Notes: generated from the letters alone by a model not told the origin. 64,000 nt of DNA from CAIXSC01 sp046349915 (GCA_046349915.1 JAXMBL010000004.1:1302001-1366000), one strand, 5' to 3'; shown: positions 26,507 to 34,975, counted from the first letter of the stretch. Program-made: numbers and translations.

Positions 26507-26950
26507 ATGGCGAAGAAAAAAAATCCCAAGGATAAGAATGCCCCACGCACCAACAAGGAGGACGGCAACGCGGAAGTAAATCCGTTGGAGGCGGAGAAGT
26601 TGCCGATTGGAAAGTCATCGCGCAAGGCCTTGGGAGATGCCATCAAAGGGAAGAATCGCGGTTTCGTGCTCTTGCGCAAGAGCTCGCAGATTCTGGCTCT
26701 GGCGGTTTACCGAAAAGGACCACTCGAGAAACACGTCAAACGCGTGAAGACCATTGGAGTCGGAAAGATCTTTCACGGAGTGATCACGGGACGCGGACAG
26801 AAACTTGAGTTCCATCTCTGTCGCCGCGATGGGTTTCAAAAAGAGCCGGTCAAGAAACTCGTCTTGCGAGAATTCCTGGAGAACCAAGCTGAATTGAAGA
26901 CAAAGTCAAAGATGCTTATCGTTGACAAACTGCCCAAGATCGAATCGTGA
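26507..26950 (+). CDS. Small basic protein of unknown function
   Basis: This is a 147-residue protein starting 20 bases after the kinase gene and probably part of the same transcript. The first 35 residues are lysine/asparagine-rich and look disordered (MAKKKNPKDKNAPRTNKEDG). The rest is an ordered alpha/beta segment (GFVLLRKSSQILALAVYRKG, KTIGVGKIFHGVITGRGQ, KLVLREFLENQAELK). There is no signal peptide or membrane segment, so it is probably cytoplasmic. I do not recognise the family. Codon use matches the neighbours and the frame is clean, so it is likely real. Confidence 0.75.
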   Translation: MAKKKNPKDKNAPRTNKEDGNAEVNPLEAEKLPIGKSSRKALGDAIKGKNRGFVLLRKSSQILALAVYRKGPLEKHVKRVKTIGVGKIFHGVITGRGQKLEFHLCRRDGFQKEPVKKLVLREFLENQAELKTKSKMLIVDKLPKIES

Positions 26951-26982
26951 TCGTCCGGCTGCCTTGGCTCGATCTGCACAAA

Positions 26983-27006
26983 CCGACGGACCGGAAGTCC
27001 ATCGTA
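26983..27006. repeat. REP-like palindrome (CCGACGGAC..GTCC.TCG)
   Basis: The sequence CCGACGGACCGGAAGTCCAT and following bases is an imperfect palindrome between two convergent genes. It is closely related to the perfect copy at 37823-37843, which supports a dispersed intergenic repeat family. It may also act as a transcript-end hairpin. Confidence 0.6.
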
Positions 27007-27033
27007 CATTTGTCTCTTAAGCTCACAAAGCCA

Positions 27034-27843
27034 CTAGACTCGAACCAGAATCTCGCCGCGGCCCCCTTCGATCAAGTCGCCGCTGTACAACTCATAAGCC
27101 GAATCAAACCAGTCATGCGGCACGGGGAAGCCGAGACTCAGGAGTTGTGTGAGCAATAAACCCAGGAACTCGGGACGGTAACGACAGGCTCGCTGAAAAC
27201 TGGGGAGTAACGCGGGGCGTTGGCCAAAGAACCCCAAAGTGCCTCGACGCATTCCCGCGCCATGGCGAATACCCGTCTCGCCGCCCAGCAGCACCGTGCC
27301 CGCTCGCATATTGAATCCCGCCAAATCCCCGGTGGCGCCCGCTACCGCAATCAGTCCACGGCGCATGGTGTGGCCAATTTCATTGCCAGCGCCGCCATGG
27401 ACCAAAATGACCCCTTTGGTCATGCCGCGAGCACTGCCACGATAGGCGGCGCCGACCAAGTGCCCCGCGTCGCCGCGGATCTGGATCAGGCCTCCATGCA
27501 TTTCGCCCCCGACCCAGTCCCCCGCACTCCCCTCCACATGGATCTCGCCACCTCGCATTTCACTGCCTAGATGCCGACCGATATCGCCTCGCACATCCAT
27601 GCGGCCCGATGTCATTTTCGTCCCGAGCCAATGCACTCCACGCAATTCGCCCACCCACTCCACATGTTCGTCCGTGGGGTCGCCAGTCACTTGAAAGAAG
27701 TCGCCCAGCGACATTTGACGGTTGCCGTGGAAGATTGGCAGCCGTTCGATCTCCGCCAGCGATTTATCGCGGAGCACTTCGGGATTGATTCCCTCGACCT
27801 CTACTGGGACTTTCGTCGCGCCCTGATACTTCAGCGTTAACAT
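27034..27843 (-). CDS. fhcC: Formylmethanofuran dehydrogenase / formyltransferase-hydrolase subunit C
   Basis: This is a 269-residue protein from ATG 27843, with AAAGGAG 12 bases upstream; the frame is open to a TTG at 27867. The middle is a beta-helix of repeated G-x3-G-x2-M-x2-G units (GSEMRGGEIHVEGSAGDWVG, IGHTMRRGLIAVAGATGDLA), the hallmark of FmdC/FwdC/FhcC and the related glutamate synthase alpha C-terminal domain. In bacteria the Fhc complex interconverts formyl-H4MPT and formate in H4MPT-linked C1 metabolism. fhcA lies 3.5 kb away on the opposite strand; fhcB and fhcD are not in the window. An ECF sigma factor gene ends 41 bases upstream on the same strand. Glutamate synthase is excluded by length and by the presence of fhcA. 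Confidence 0.88.
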   Translation of the reverse strand: MLTLKYQGATKVPVEVEGINPEVLRDKSLAEIERLPIFHGNRQMSLGDFFQVTGDPTDEHVEWVGELRGVHWLGTKMTSGRMDVRGDIGRHLGSEMRGGEIHVEGSAGDWVGGEMHGGLIQIRGDAGHLVGAAYRGSARGMTKGVILVHGGAGNEIGHTMRRGLIAVAGATGDLAGFNMRAGTVLLGGETGIRHGAGMRRGTLGFFGQRPALLPSFQRACRYRPEFLGLLLTQLLSLGFPVPHDWFDSAYELYSGDLIEGGRGEILVRV

Positions 27844-27884
27844 CGATGCACCTGGCTCCTTTATCAAAGAACCAGTCTACTCGA

Positions 27885-28583
27885 CTAACTCGACCCTTGG
27901 GGAGCGGCGATACCGACGGCGCCATTTCCTATCACGCCATTTCCGATCACGCCATGCCGCATGCCGAGGCTGCTTTCCGAGCCGCGACGAAGCTTGGCGC
28001 GAGCGCGACTAAGAGTGGGGCCCACGCTGTTCTCGGGCATCCCCATCTTCGCGCTGATCTCGTGATAGGTTCGGCCCTCCAGATGATACATCCGTACGAC
28101 GTCCGCCTCGGAACCATCCAGGCGATCCAATAGACTTAACACCTCATCCCGATTGGAAATACGCTCTTCGGGGCCGGGGCCTTTGTCGAGAATTTTCTTG
28201 TCCAGATTTCTCTTTTCGCTGGACGTCTTGTCGAGTGCCTTGGTGGGATCGTCCAGGAAGTCGGTCAAAGTCGCGGTCACTTTCCGCTTCAGCAGCTCAC
28301 GCACAACAACGCGTCGAGCAATCACGGCCAAGTAAGACGAAAGGCAGGCCTCGCCACGAAAACGTCGCAGGACGGCGAAGTCCTCGTTCACAATCGTCAA
28401 GAACACCTCGGAAATCATGTCCTCAACGTCATTTGCGGCCAGACGAACCGAGCGAGCTTGGCACGTGTGATTAATGACGTGTACCACAAGCCCCAGAAAG
28501 CGGTCGACGAACTCCCGCCACGCTCGCGATTCTCTCGCCAAGCAACGTTCCAAAAGAACTCGATCTATGTCCGAAAGTGGCAC
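27885..28583 (-). CDS. ECF-type RNA polymerase sigma factor
   Basis: This is a 232-residue protein from GTG 28583; the frame continues to a TTG at 28625. I prefer the GTG because SDIDRVLLERCL then begins directly and GGGAA lies upstream. Region 2 includes FRGEACLSSYLAVIARRVV. A charged linker rich in Lys and Asp separates it from region 4 (EVLSLLDRLDGSEADVVRMY, then YHEISAKMGMPENSVGPTLS), a helix-turn-helix. The C-terminal tail contains an in-frame duplication (GVIGNGVIGNGAVG) encoded by a direct repeat around 27925-27960. No anti-sigma gene is adjacent, and fhcC follows by 41 bases. Its regulon cannot be read from the sequence. Confidence 0.87.
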   Translation of the reverse strand: MPLSDIDRVLLERCLARESRAWREFVDRFLGLVVHVINHTCQARSVRLAANDVEDMISEVFLTIVNEDFAVLRRFRGEACLSSYLAVIARRVVVRELLKRKVTATLTDFLDDPTKALDKTSSEKRNLDKKILDKGPGPEERISNRDEVLSLLDRLDGSEADVVRMYHLEGRTYHEISAKMGMPENSVGPTLSRARAKLRRGSESSLGMRHGVIGNGVIGNGAVGIAAPQGSS

Positions 28584-29066
28584 GGAATGATTCCCATTTG
28601 AAAATGGACTCGGAACCCCAGACAACGAAAGACCTTAGAGCCCCCGCTGCTCGACGTACCCGCCATCCTCCTGTGCCCGAATTGTATTGGTGTCGTGTGA
28701 ATACGGCAAGATTAATGCATGGGTTCGGTCGGAACAGGACGGGTCGCCGGGAGGAAGTGAATAGGGTTGGCACCCAGATTGCCACGAGGGAAGCGACGCC
28801 CCGTTACCCCAATCACGCCCGACTTACCGTCCTGTTCCGGTCCGATTTTTGGCCCATGTGGATCAAAACTCGTCCGAGACAACGAGTCCGATCCTGAGTT
28901 TCGTGGGGGTTAGACATCCTGTCTTACCTCCACAACCTATTCTTCGTAAAACGGCCGTCCCTGAATTACCTAATTTGGCAATCTTGCCGGGAAGGCGTAG
29001 GTTCTCGGAACCGTTTAGATTCGCTATGCCGTTCGTAGCGGTTGTAGGGGCGGCGGCAAGTCAGCA
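28584..29066. other. Gene-free stretch with a 13-bp inverted repeat
   Basis: This 483-base gap lies between the sigma factor start and the uvrC stop, both on the minus strand. Short ORFs in it lack ribosome sites and have unremarkable translations. CGGAACAGGACGG (28730-28742) and CCGTCCTGTTCCG (28827-28839) form a perfect 13-base inverted repeat 84 bases apart. The right arm is followed by GTCCGATTTTT. It may be a structured leader, an operator or the end of a transcript. Promoters for the sigma factor gene should also lie here, but none stands out. Confidence 0.4.
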
Positions 29067-30584
29067 TCAATCGCCAAATGACGACTTGCGGCGCAACGTA
29101 TGGTGATAGTGCTGTGCGAAACGATGAGCTTCATCGCGAACGTACTGCAGCAGGCGCAGAGCAAAAGAGCTGCGATTGAGTTTCAAAGGCTCGCTAAGTC
29201 CCGGCACATAAATCTCTTCCTCGCGTTTCGCAAGTGAGATGACGGTTGGGGGATCGACCTCGATATCCTGAAAGGCTGCCATGGCTGAGTTGAGTTGGCC
29301 GAGCCCACCGTCGACCAGCAGGATGTCGGGGAACGAGGCGGAGTCGTCGGCCAGCCTTTGAAAGCGGCGAGCCACGACTTCGTGGATGCTGCGAAAGTCG
29401 TCGATCCCCTGCACTCCTTGGATGCGGAATTTGCGATATCCGGGCTTGAAGGGGAGGCCGTCGATGAATTGAACGAGGCTGGCGACGGTGTCGCCTCCCT
29501 GTAAATGTGCGATGTCGACTCCTTCGATTGTGCGAGGAGTCTGTGTCAGCTTGAGTACTTTGCGCAGTCCCGCCAACCCCTTCTTGGGATCGATGTAGAA
29601 CACCTCGGGCTGGACGTGCGTGTCCAAGTCGCCTCGACGATCGAGCGTTTCGAGCAAGTGAATCTCGTCGCGCAACCGCGCGGCCTTTTCGAATTCGAGT
29701 CGCTTGGAGGCTGCCAGCATGTCCTCGCGCATCTGCTCCAGCAATTGATCCTTCTGGCCATCCAGGAACATCTGCAAGCGGCGAATGTCCCGCCGATAGT
29801 CCTCCTTGCTGATGCGCACGTTGCACGGGGCGGTGCATTGTTTGATGCTGGCCAACAGGCAGGGGCGGAACCACTGCCAGCGAGGGTCTCCTTCTTCGAT
29901 ATCAAGACTGCAGGTGCGGAATTGAAAAATCCGTTGGAGGACTTGCAGAGCGCCGCGGAGGTCGCCAGCGTTGGGAAATGGGCCGTACAGCTTGACGCCC
30001 CGATCTCGTGGTTGGCGAGTGACCTCGACGCGAGGAAAGTCCTCATGCGTCGTAATCATCAAGTAGGGAAACGACTTGTCGTCTTTCAGCTCTTTGTTGT
30101 GCTTGGGCTGGATGTCTTTGATCAAGCGAGCTTCCATCAGGAGTGCGTCGACCTCGCTTTCGCACGCGATGAAGTCGATATCTTCAATTTCCGGCACCCA
30201 CTGCGTGCGGACGTCGAGTTCGGCGCCCTTCTGAAAATAGGTCGACGCCCTCGCTCGCAGGTTTTTCGCTTTCCCCACGTAAATCACGCAACCCGCGCCG
30301 TCCTTCATCAGGTAGACGCCCGGGCTTTGCGGGAAGTCACGCACCTTGGTGGCCGCACGCCGGAAGCCAAACTCGTGGATTTCATTCCCCGTCGCCGCGC
30401 CGCCATCGTCCTGAGAGGACGCTAATGGCTCGGGATGCACCAACTGTGGCGAAGTCGCCGAAGCCTCGGGCGCAGCAAGATCCTGATCAGTCGATTGGCT
30501 GGGAGCGGCCGGTCTTGGGACTGGATCTGACACTGGATCAGAGGACTCGGCCGCGGGCGGCTGGAAATCGCTTTTATTTGGCAT
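29067..30584 (-). CDS. uvrC: Excinuclease ABC subunit C, lacking the C-terminal HhH domain
   Basis: This is a 505-residue protein from ATG 30584 (MPNKSDFQ); the frame continues upstream, but that extension is rich in Cys and Arg and overlaps the next gene. Residues about 1-70 are a disordered Pro/Ser/Ala extension. A GIY-YIG nuclease follows (SPGVYLMKDGAGCVIYVGKA), then the UVR motif (AASKRLEFEKAARLRDEI) and the UvrC RNase H-like endonuclease domain (DILLVDGGLGQLNSA; RDEAHRFAQHYH). The protein stops at HHTLRRKSSFGD, where other UvrC proteins continue for about 60-100 residues into a helix-hairpin-helix pair. UvrC makes both incisions in nucleotide excision repair. The DinB-like gene upstream ends 28 bases before it. 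Confidence 0.9.
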   Translation of the reverse strand: MPNKSDFQPPAAESSDPVSDPVPRPAAPSQSTDQDLAAPEASATSPQLVHPEPLASSQDDGGAATGNEIHEFGFRRAATKVRDFPQSPGVYLMKDGAGCVIYVGKAKNLRARASTYFQKGAELDVRTQWVPEIEDIDFIACESEVDALLMEARLIKDIQPKHNKELKDDKSFPYLMITTHEDFPRVEVTRQPRDRGVKLYGPFPNAGDLRGALQVLQRIFQFRTCSLDIEEGDPRWQWFRPCLLASIKQCTAPCNVRISKEDYRRDIRRLQMFLDGQKDQLLEQMREDMLAASKRLEFEKAARLRDEIHLLETLDRRGDLDTHVQPEVFYIDPKKGLAGLRKVLKLTQTPRTIEGVDIAHLQGGDTVASLVQFIDGLPFKPGYRKFRIQGVQGIDDFRSIHEVVARRFQRLADDSASFPDILLVDGGLGQLNSAMAAFQDIEVDPPTVISLAKREEEIYVPGLSEPLKLNRSSFALRLLQYVRDEAHRFAQHYHHTLRRKSSFGD

Positions 30585-30612
30585 GATGGCAGGCGATCCG
30601 GGGCAGGCGGGA

Positions 30613-31113
30613 CTAGCGAACCGGAGTCTTACCCAGAAGGCGGCGCAACAAGCCGATCTGGCCCGCATGGAGCATTTCATGGTGAGCGCAAAACAGCAAG
30701 GCGCCAAAACGGTTGGCTTGCGCCGCGTAAGGCATGTCCGTGGGGGTTTGGAGCTGTTCGTTTGTGAATGTTGGCGCCTCAGCCAGCACCTGCGTGTGAA
30801 TACGGGCCAGTACGGTTCGGATTTCTTCTGGCGACGGGTGCTGGGTAGGGTCGAGTTGTGGTTGACTGCCTCGCTGAAACTGCTTGCGGAATGAACTGGG
30901 CATCAGTTCGAGGTCTTCTGGCGTGCGACCACGCTGACGAAACAAGCACAATCCATACTCGGCCATCGCCAGATGCCCCATTTGCCAGGCAATATGGGTC
31001 GTGCAACCCGGCGGAACGGTTAGCCATTGGGCGTCGTCGACTTCCGCGAGCAGGCTATTGAGATACTGACGAGCTGAAACGATTTGCGCGAGAGCGAGTT
31101 CCGCCAAATTCAT
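30613..31113 (-). CDS. DinB-like (YfiT/DUF664-type) putative metal-dependent protein
   Basis: This is a 166-residue protein. ATG 31113 has AAAGGAA upstream; the longer frame to 31209 adds a basic, unlikely N-terminus. It is a four-helix-bundle protein with the pattern of the DinB superfamily: an early His (HIAWQMGHLAMAEYG) and a late pair (HHEMLHAGQIGLLRR) that would bind one metal. Members are often thiol-dependent transferases or damage-inducible proteins, but the substrate is not predictable here. It precedes uvrC by 28 bases on the same strand and is probably co-transcribed, which would fit a stress-response setting. It diverges from fhcA. Confidence 0.82.
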   Translation of the reverse strand: MNLAELALAQIVSARQYLNSLLAEVDDAQWLTVPPGCTTHIAWQMGHLAMAEYGLCLFRQRGRTPEDLELMPSSFRKQFQRGSQPQLDPTQHPSPEEIRTVLARIHTQVLAEAPTFTNEQLQTPTDMPYAAQANRFGALLFCAHHEMLHAGQIGLLRRLLGKTPVR

Positions 31114-31334
31114 GAATCGATTCCTTTCTTCGAGTATTCGGCGCACAGACGCTGGGGGTCGGTGAGCCGACGGAGATTTCATTGTCCCCGACGAGTGCTT
31201 TGGAGCCAAAGTGCCGCCTATGCTTGCCCACCTTGTTGCGAGGGGCGAGCGGGTTCATGATACACTCGAACTTCAGCATGTGGCTGGAACGCGAGCGGCG
31301 TACACCGCACGCATTGTAAGGACGGACGAACGAC

Positions 31335-33005
31335 ATGGCGGACGAATACTTCAAAATTGCCGGCGGCTACGTTTACGATCCCCGCAACGGGATCGATGGC
31401 CAGGTACGCGATCTATGGATTCAGGGAGGGAAGATCGTTGAACCCCCGACCGATCCTGAGGTGCGACCTTCCCGAGTTATCGACGCCGCGGGGTTGGTCG
31501 TCATGCCGGGCGGCATCGATATGCACTGCCATATCGCTGGTCCCAAAGTGAATGCTGCTCGGAAGATGCGCCCCGAAGAGAAACGCAAGGGCGAGAAAAT
31601 CCATCGCACCTCGCTCACCCACAGCGGCACCATGGGGAGTGTTCCGAGCACGTTTGCCACGGGCTACAAATATGCAGGGTTGGGATATACCACCGCGTTT
31701 GACGCCGCCGTCCCCCCGCTTGCCGCTCGCCATACCCATGAGGAGTTCGATGACACCCCATGTCTCGACAAGGGCTTCTATGTCCTCATGGGCAACAATC
31801 ACTTTGTGATGCGGTCGATCAAGGAGAAGAACTACAAGCAACTTGACGCTTTCGTGGCTTGGTTGTTAGGCGCTGCTAAAGGTTACGCCTGCAAACTGGT
31901 GAACCCGGGCGGCGTGGAAATGTGGAAAAGTCATCCCTCGGGCAACGTCCACACACTCGATGAATTGGTCGACCATTTTGACGTCAAGCCGCGCGACATT
32001 ATCCGCGAAATGGCGGCGGCCGCGGATCGTCTGCGGCTCCCCCACGCAGTTCACATTCACTGCAACAACCTGGGGCTGCCCGGTAACTGGACTACGACCC
32101 TGGAGACCATGCGAGCGCTCGAGGGGCATCGGGGGCATCTCACGCACATTCAGTTCCACAGTTATGGCGGCGGCGATGTCGACGAAGACACGTTTTGCAG
32201 CCGAGTTGGGCCGCTCGCCGACTACATCAACCAAAATCCCAACTTGACGGTCGATGTCGGGCAAGTCTTATTCGGCGAAACGACCAGCATGACGGGCGAT
32301 GGGCCGCTCGGGTACTACCTCCACAACGTCTACGGTACGAAATGGTTTAGCGCCGACACGGAAATGGAATCAGGCTGCGGAATCGCGCCGATCAAGTACC
32401 GTAACAAGAGCTTGGTGCATACGCTGCAGTGGGCTATTGGGTTGGAGTGGTATTTACAAGTGAAGGATCCCTGGCGAGTGGTCATGAGCACCGACCATCC
32501 CAACGGAGGCTCGTTCCTCGCTTATCCCCAGATCATCCGTCTGTTGATGGATAGCGCGTTTCGACGTGAAACGCTCAAGGATGTCCACCCGGCTGTCCTG
32601 CAACGCAGCTCGCTCGCCGATCTCGACCGCGAGTACACTCTGCAAGAAATCGCGATCATTACTCGAGCTGGCCCGGCGCGTATTCTTGGGCTCGACCACA
32701 AGGGGCATCTCGGTCCCGGCGCCGACGCGGATATTACGATTTACACGCCCAATGAAGATAAGCAGCTCATGTTCGAATTGCCGCGGTTTGTCATTAAGTC
32801 GGGGCGAGTTTTGGTGGAGCAGGGCGAGATCCGCGAGACGTTTCTAGGTAAGACCTTGCACGTAGGTCCCGAATACGATCAGGCCATTGAGTCGGTGATT
32901 AGTCAATGGTTCGAGGAGAACTACTCGATTCGCTTCCGCAACTATCCGGTCTCGTCGTCGTACCTGCACGAGTCTCATCAGGTGGATGTACGGAAAGAGA
33001 TCTAG
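31335..33005 (+). CDS. fhcA: Formylmethanofuran dehydrogenase / formyltransferase-hydrolase subunit A
   Basis: This is a 556-residue amidohydrolase-fold protein. Metal-site residues are visible: H64-C-H66 (GGIDMHCHIAG), the likely carboxylated Lys187 (YACKLVNPGG), the His clusters HIHCNNLG and HLTHIQFHSYGGGD, and the Asp in STDHPNGGSF. These match FmdA/FwdA/FhcA, the subunit that hydrolyses or forms the formyl group. In planctomycetes and methylotrophs it works with FhcB, C and D in the H4MPT pathway from formaldehyde to formate. Translation starts at ATG 31335 with AAGGA upstream. It is divergent from the DinB/uvrC pair and convergent with a small minus-strand ORF at its 3' end. Confidence 0.92.
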   Translation: MADEYFKIAGGYVYDPRNGIDGQVRDLWIQGGKIVEPPTDPEVRPSRVIDAAGLVVMPGGIDMHCHIAGPKVNAARKMRPEEKRKGEKIHRTSLTHSGTMGSVPSTFATGYKYAGLGYTTAFDAAVPPLAARHTHEEFDDTPCLDKGFYVLMGNNHFVMRSIKEKNYKQLDAFVAWLLGAAKGYACKLVNPGGVEMWKSHPSGNVHTLDELVDHFDVKPRDIIREMAAAADRLRLPHAVHIHCNNLGLPGNWTTTLETMRALEGHRGHLTHIQFHSYGGGDVDEDTFCSRVGPLADYINQNPNLTVDVGQVLFGETTSMTGDGPLGYYLHNVYGTKWFSADTEMESGCGIAPIKYRNKSLVHTLQWAIGLEWYLQVKDPWRVVMSTDHPNGGSFLAYPQIIRLLMDSAFRRETLKDVHPAVLQRSSLADLDREYTLQEIAIITRAGPARILGLDHKGHLGPGADADITIYTPNEDKQLMFELPRFVIKSGRVLVEQGEIRETFLGKTLHVGPEYDQAIESVISQWFEENYSIRFRNYPVSSSYLHESHQVDVRKEI

Positions 33006-33205
33006 GCGAGGCTTGCCCCCGCGCAAGTCTTCCGTGGCGCGTCGAGGGAACTAGCCGGTTGCGGGACTAGCGTGTGCGCCATGGAGGCTCCAGTGGTCAT
33101 TTCGGTGGGGTCGTCGAGCGACACGCTCTCCCACTCGATCGAGTCGGCTTCTTCGAACCATTGAGATAGGTGTTGAGTCAGTCGTTGTTCGGCGTCGAGA
33201 GTCAT
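33002..33205 (-). CDS. Possible small protein (67 aa), unsupported
   Basis: ATG 33205 to TAG 33002 encodes an acidic peptide (TLDAEQRLTQHLSQWFEE) with plausible codon use. The frame continues open upstream without a start to about 33310, so it could also be the 3' remnant of a broken gene. There is no clear ribosome site. It overlaps the fhcA stop by 4 bases. The rest of the gap to the porin (33206-33322) contains only a degenerate GGAAGCATCCAC direct repeat and part of a REP-like palindrome. Confidence 0.3.
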   Translation of the reverse strand: MTLDAEQRLTQHLSQWFEEADSIEWESVSLDDPTEMTTGASMAHTLVPQPASSLDAPRKTCAGASLA

Positions 33206-33258
33206 GCGGCTGAGCCAGGCGTCGGCGGATGGGAAGCATCCACTAATCTGGTCGTTTA

Positions 33259-33284
33259 GGCCGACGGACTCCGGAATGTCGGAT
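33259..33284. repeat. Degenerate REP-like palindrome
   Basis: GGCCGACGGACTCCGGAATG and the following TCGG resemble the CCGACGGACTGGAAGTCCGTCGG element seen intact near 37823, with several changes in the right half. It lies between fhcA and the porin gene, which converge. Confidence 0.35.
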
Positions 33285-33322
33285 TGGAAGCATCCACCGT
33301 CCCGGTCTCAAGCGGCGTCGAA

Positions 33323-34756
33323 TCAGAAACGCCAGAGAAATTGTGTCATGACGAGGAGACCGCTTGCGTCCCTTAGGGGTTCAACGTAATTCGTTCTTCG
33401 ATAGTCGACCTCGAGGCCGAACTGGACCGTTCTGCTGAGATCCCATAAAAGGGTGTTGAAAAACGTCTGATTGCTTGCGATCTGCCCGGCCGCGAGATCA
33501 TTATTGATGGGATCGTCGATACCGTACCCGCAGTGGAGGTGGAGTTGTGGGTGTAAGTAACAATAGATTTCAACGTAGGCCCCTTTGGTTCGGATGGGCT
33601 TGAAGGTTTCCGAGTTGTAGTTTTGCAGGGCGCCAGCGTTGTATTCGCCCAGCGTCTGGCCAATGAACAACTCGCCTTTCATGCCCAAGCGGTCCGTCAC
33701 AGCCCACTGCAAATCACATCCCGCGGCCCAGACATCGTCCACGATCCGATCGAGACCGGGCGGAACTGAATTCGGGACTGGCTTAGAAATTCGGATCTGT
33801 CCCGCAACGCCAGACACACCGAACTCGACCGGACGTTGTTTGCGCCCACCCATGAATTCCTGAACCTCTCCCACTCCGAGTGCCAGGCGACCTTCGGCGT
33901 TGGGCCAGCCGTTGTCTTCAACAAGTGGATCTTTGACTGAGTTGCGGACGAGCGTGGAAATTGGATTGCTCAGCCCAAGCTGCAAGGTTAGCTGGGAGCT
34001 CTCGTTGAAGTGGACGAAACGCTCGAACCGAATTTGCCCCCGATACGACCCCGCGTTGCCTGAACCGTAGAGCAGACTCATTGGCAAGACGGTGGGGCCG
34101 ACAGGATTGAAAATATCCCTCTGAAGTCCAGCGGCAAATCGCATCTCATCATTCTTGAGTTCCCCATAACCGAAATAGACCAGCATGCCGTAATTGTCAT
34201 CAGTTATATTGTCGTTGAAAAAAAGCGTGAGGATCTCGGCTCCTGGAGTGAGTCCGAAGACTTCTGGTCCACTCAAGCGAGCGCCGATCGAACTCTGCCG
34301 CGCATGCAGGTCGAAGGTATTCGTGTCTTGGCCAGTTGGGTCTGCGGGAAAAAGAAAGAGGGGAAGACTCGACGAGAAGGGTCGACTGGTGCTGAATGTG
34401 GCCAGAGCCGACAAGTTTACGCCAATATTCAGCCGACTTGTGCCGTTCAGCAACGAGATCGTCGAGCCCTCACCCGGCGTGTATGTCGGTGCTGCCGGCA
34501 GCCAGGCTTGCTCGTTTTCGCTGCTACTGTCCTGGAACTCGTTGAGAAGCTGGGCATTCTCTGCTCGAATCGCTCGGTTTTCCTGCTCAAGCTCGTCGAG
34601 TCGGCGTTCCAAATGGGTAAGGGCTTCGTCCGTTCCCTCTCGACTCGCGACAGGTGGCTCCTGAGCCGATGCATGCAAGGTGAGTATGCATGTATCTAAA
34701 ATCAGCAAGATCGCGAGAGAGTAAAGACCTTGAGAACGCATCCAAATATCTCTCAC
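33323..34756 (-). CDS. Outer-membrane porin-like beta-barrel with N-terminal coiled coil
   Basis: This is up to 477 residues from GTG 34756; ATG 34741 is an alternative giving 472. The signal peptide is GLYSLAILLILDTCILTLHASA. A short coiled coil follows (HLERRLDELEQENRAIRAEN). The rest consists of alternating beta strands (RLNIGVNLSALATFS, VQFGLEVDYRRTNYVEP), ending with the terminal aromatic signature QFLWRF expected by the BAM machinery. The layout resembles DcaP-like trimeric porins, which carry an N-terminal coiled coil. The transported solute is unknown. It lies downstream of the sulfatase on the same strand, separated by about 220 bases without a gene, so co-transcription is uncertain. 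Confidence 0.8.
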   Translation of the reverse strand: MRDIWMRSQGLYSLAILLILDTCILTLHASAQEPPVASREGTDEALTHLERRLDELEQENRAIRAENAQLLNEFQDSSSENEQAWLPAAPTYTPGEGSTISLLNGTSRLNIGVNLSALATFSTSRPFSSSLPLFLFPADPTGQDTNTFDLHARQSSIGARLSGPEVFGLTPGAEILTLFFNDNITDDNYGMLVYFGYGELKNDEMRFAAGLQRDIFNPVGPTVLPMSLLYGSGNAGSYRGQIRFERFVHFNESSQLTLQLGLSNPISTLVRNSVKDPLVEDNGWPNAEGRLALGVGEVQEFMGGRKQRPVEFGVSGVAGQIRISKPVPNSVPPGLDRIVDDVWAAGCDLQWAVTDRLGMKGELFIGQTLGEYNAGALQNYNSETFKPIRTKGAYVEIYCYLHPQLHLHCGYGIDDPINNDLAAGQIASNQTFFNTLLWDLSRTVQFGLEVDYRRTNYVEPLRDASGLLVMTQFLWRF

Positions 34757-34975
34757 TAGATCGGCCTTCCGACAAAATGCCTCGCGTCAACGCAGGAATC
34801 TTCCGGAAGCTATCGCAACACATCTTCAAGCATCGGCCTGCCGATTGAGCTGGCTTTAAGGGTTCTGACGGTCTTTCCGACGGCTTTGCGACAGGCATGA
34901 AGCCCTTTCCCGCCGCTGACGGGAGCCAGTTGGACTCCGGCACGGCGGCATTGGGCTTGGTGGCAAGGAGGATTT

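Noticed and set aside
28577..29106. Plus-strand ORFs of 106 and 85 codons upstream of uvrC and the sigma gene
   Set aside because: They are Arg/Pro-rich translations overlapping the sigma factor start and the uvrC end, without ribosome sites.
29505..30425. 306-codon plus-strand ORF opposite uvrC
   Set aside because: It is antisense to a clear UvrC and has no ribosome site or domain.
34587..34943. 118-codon minus-strand ORF between the sulfatase and the porin
   Set aside because: It overlaps the porin N-terminus in another frame and has no ribosome site; the gap looks non-coding.
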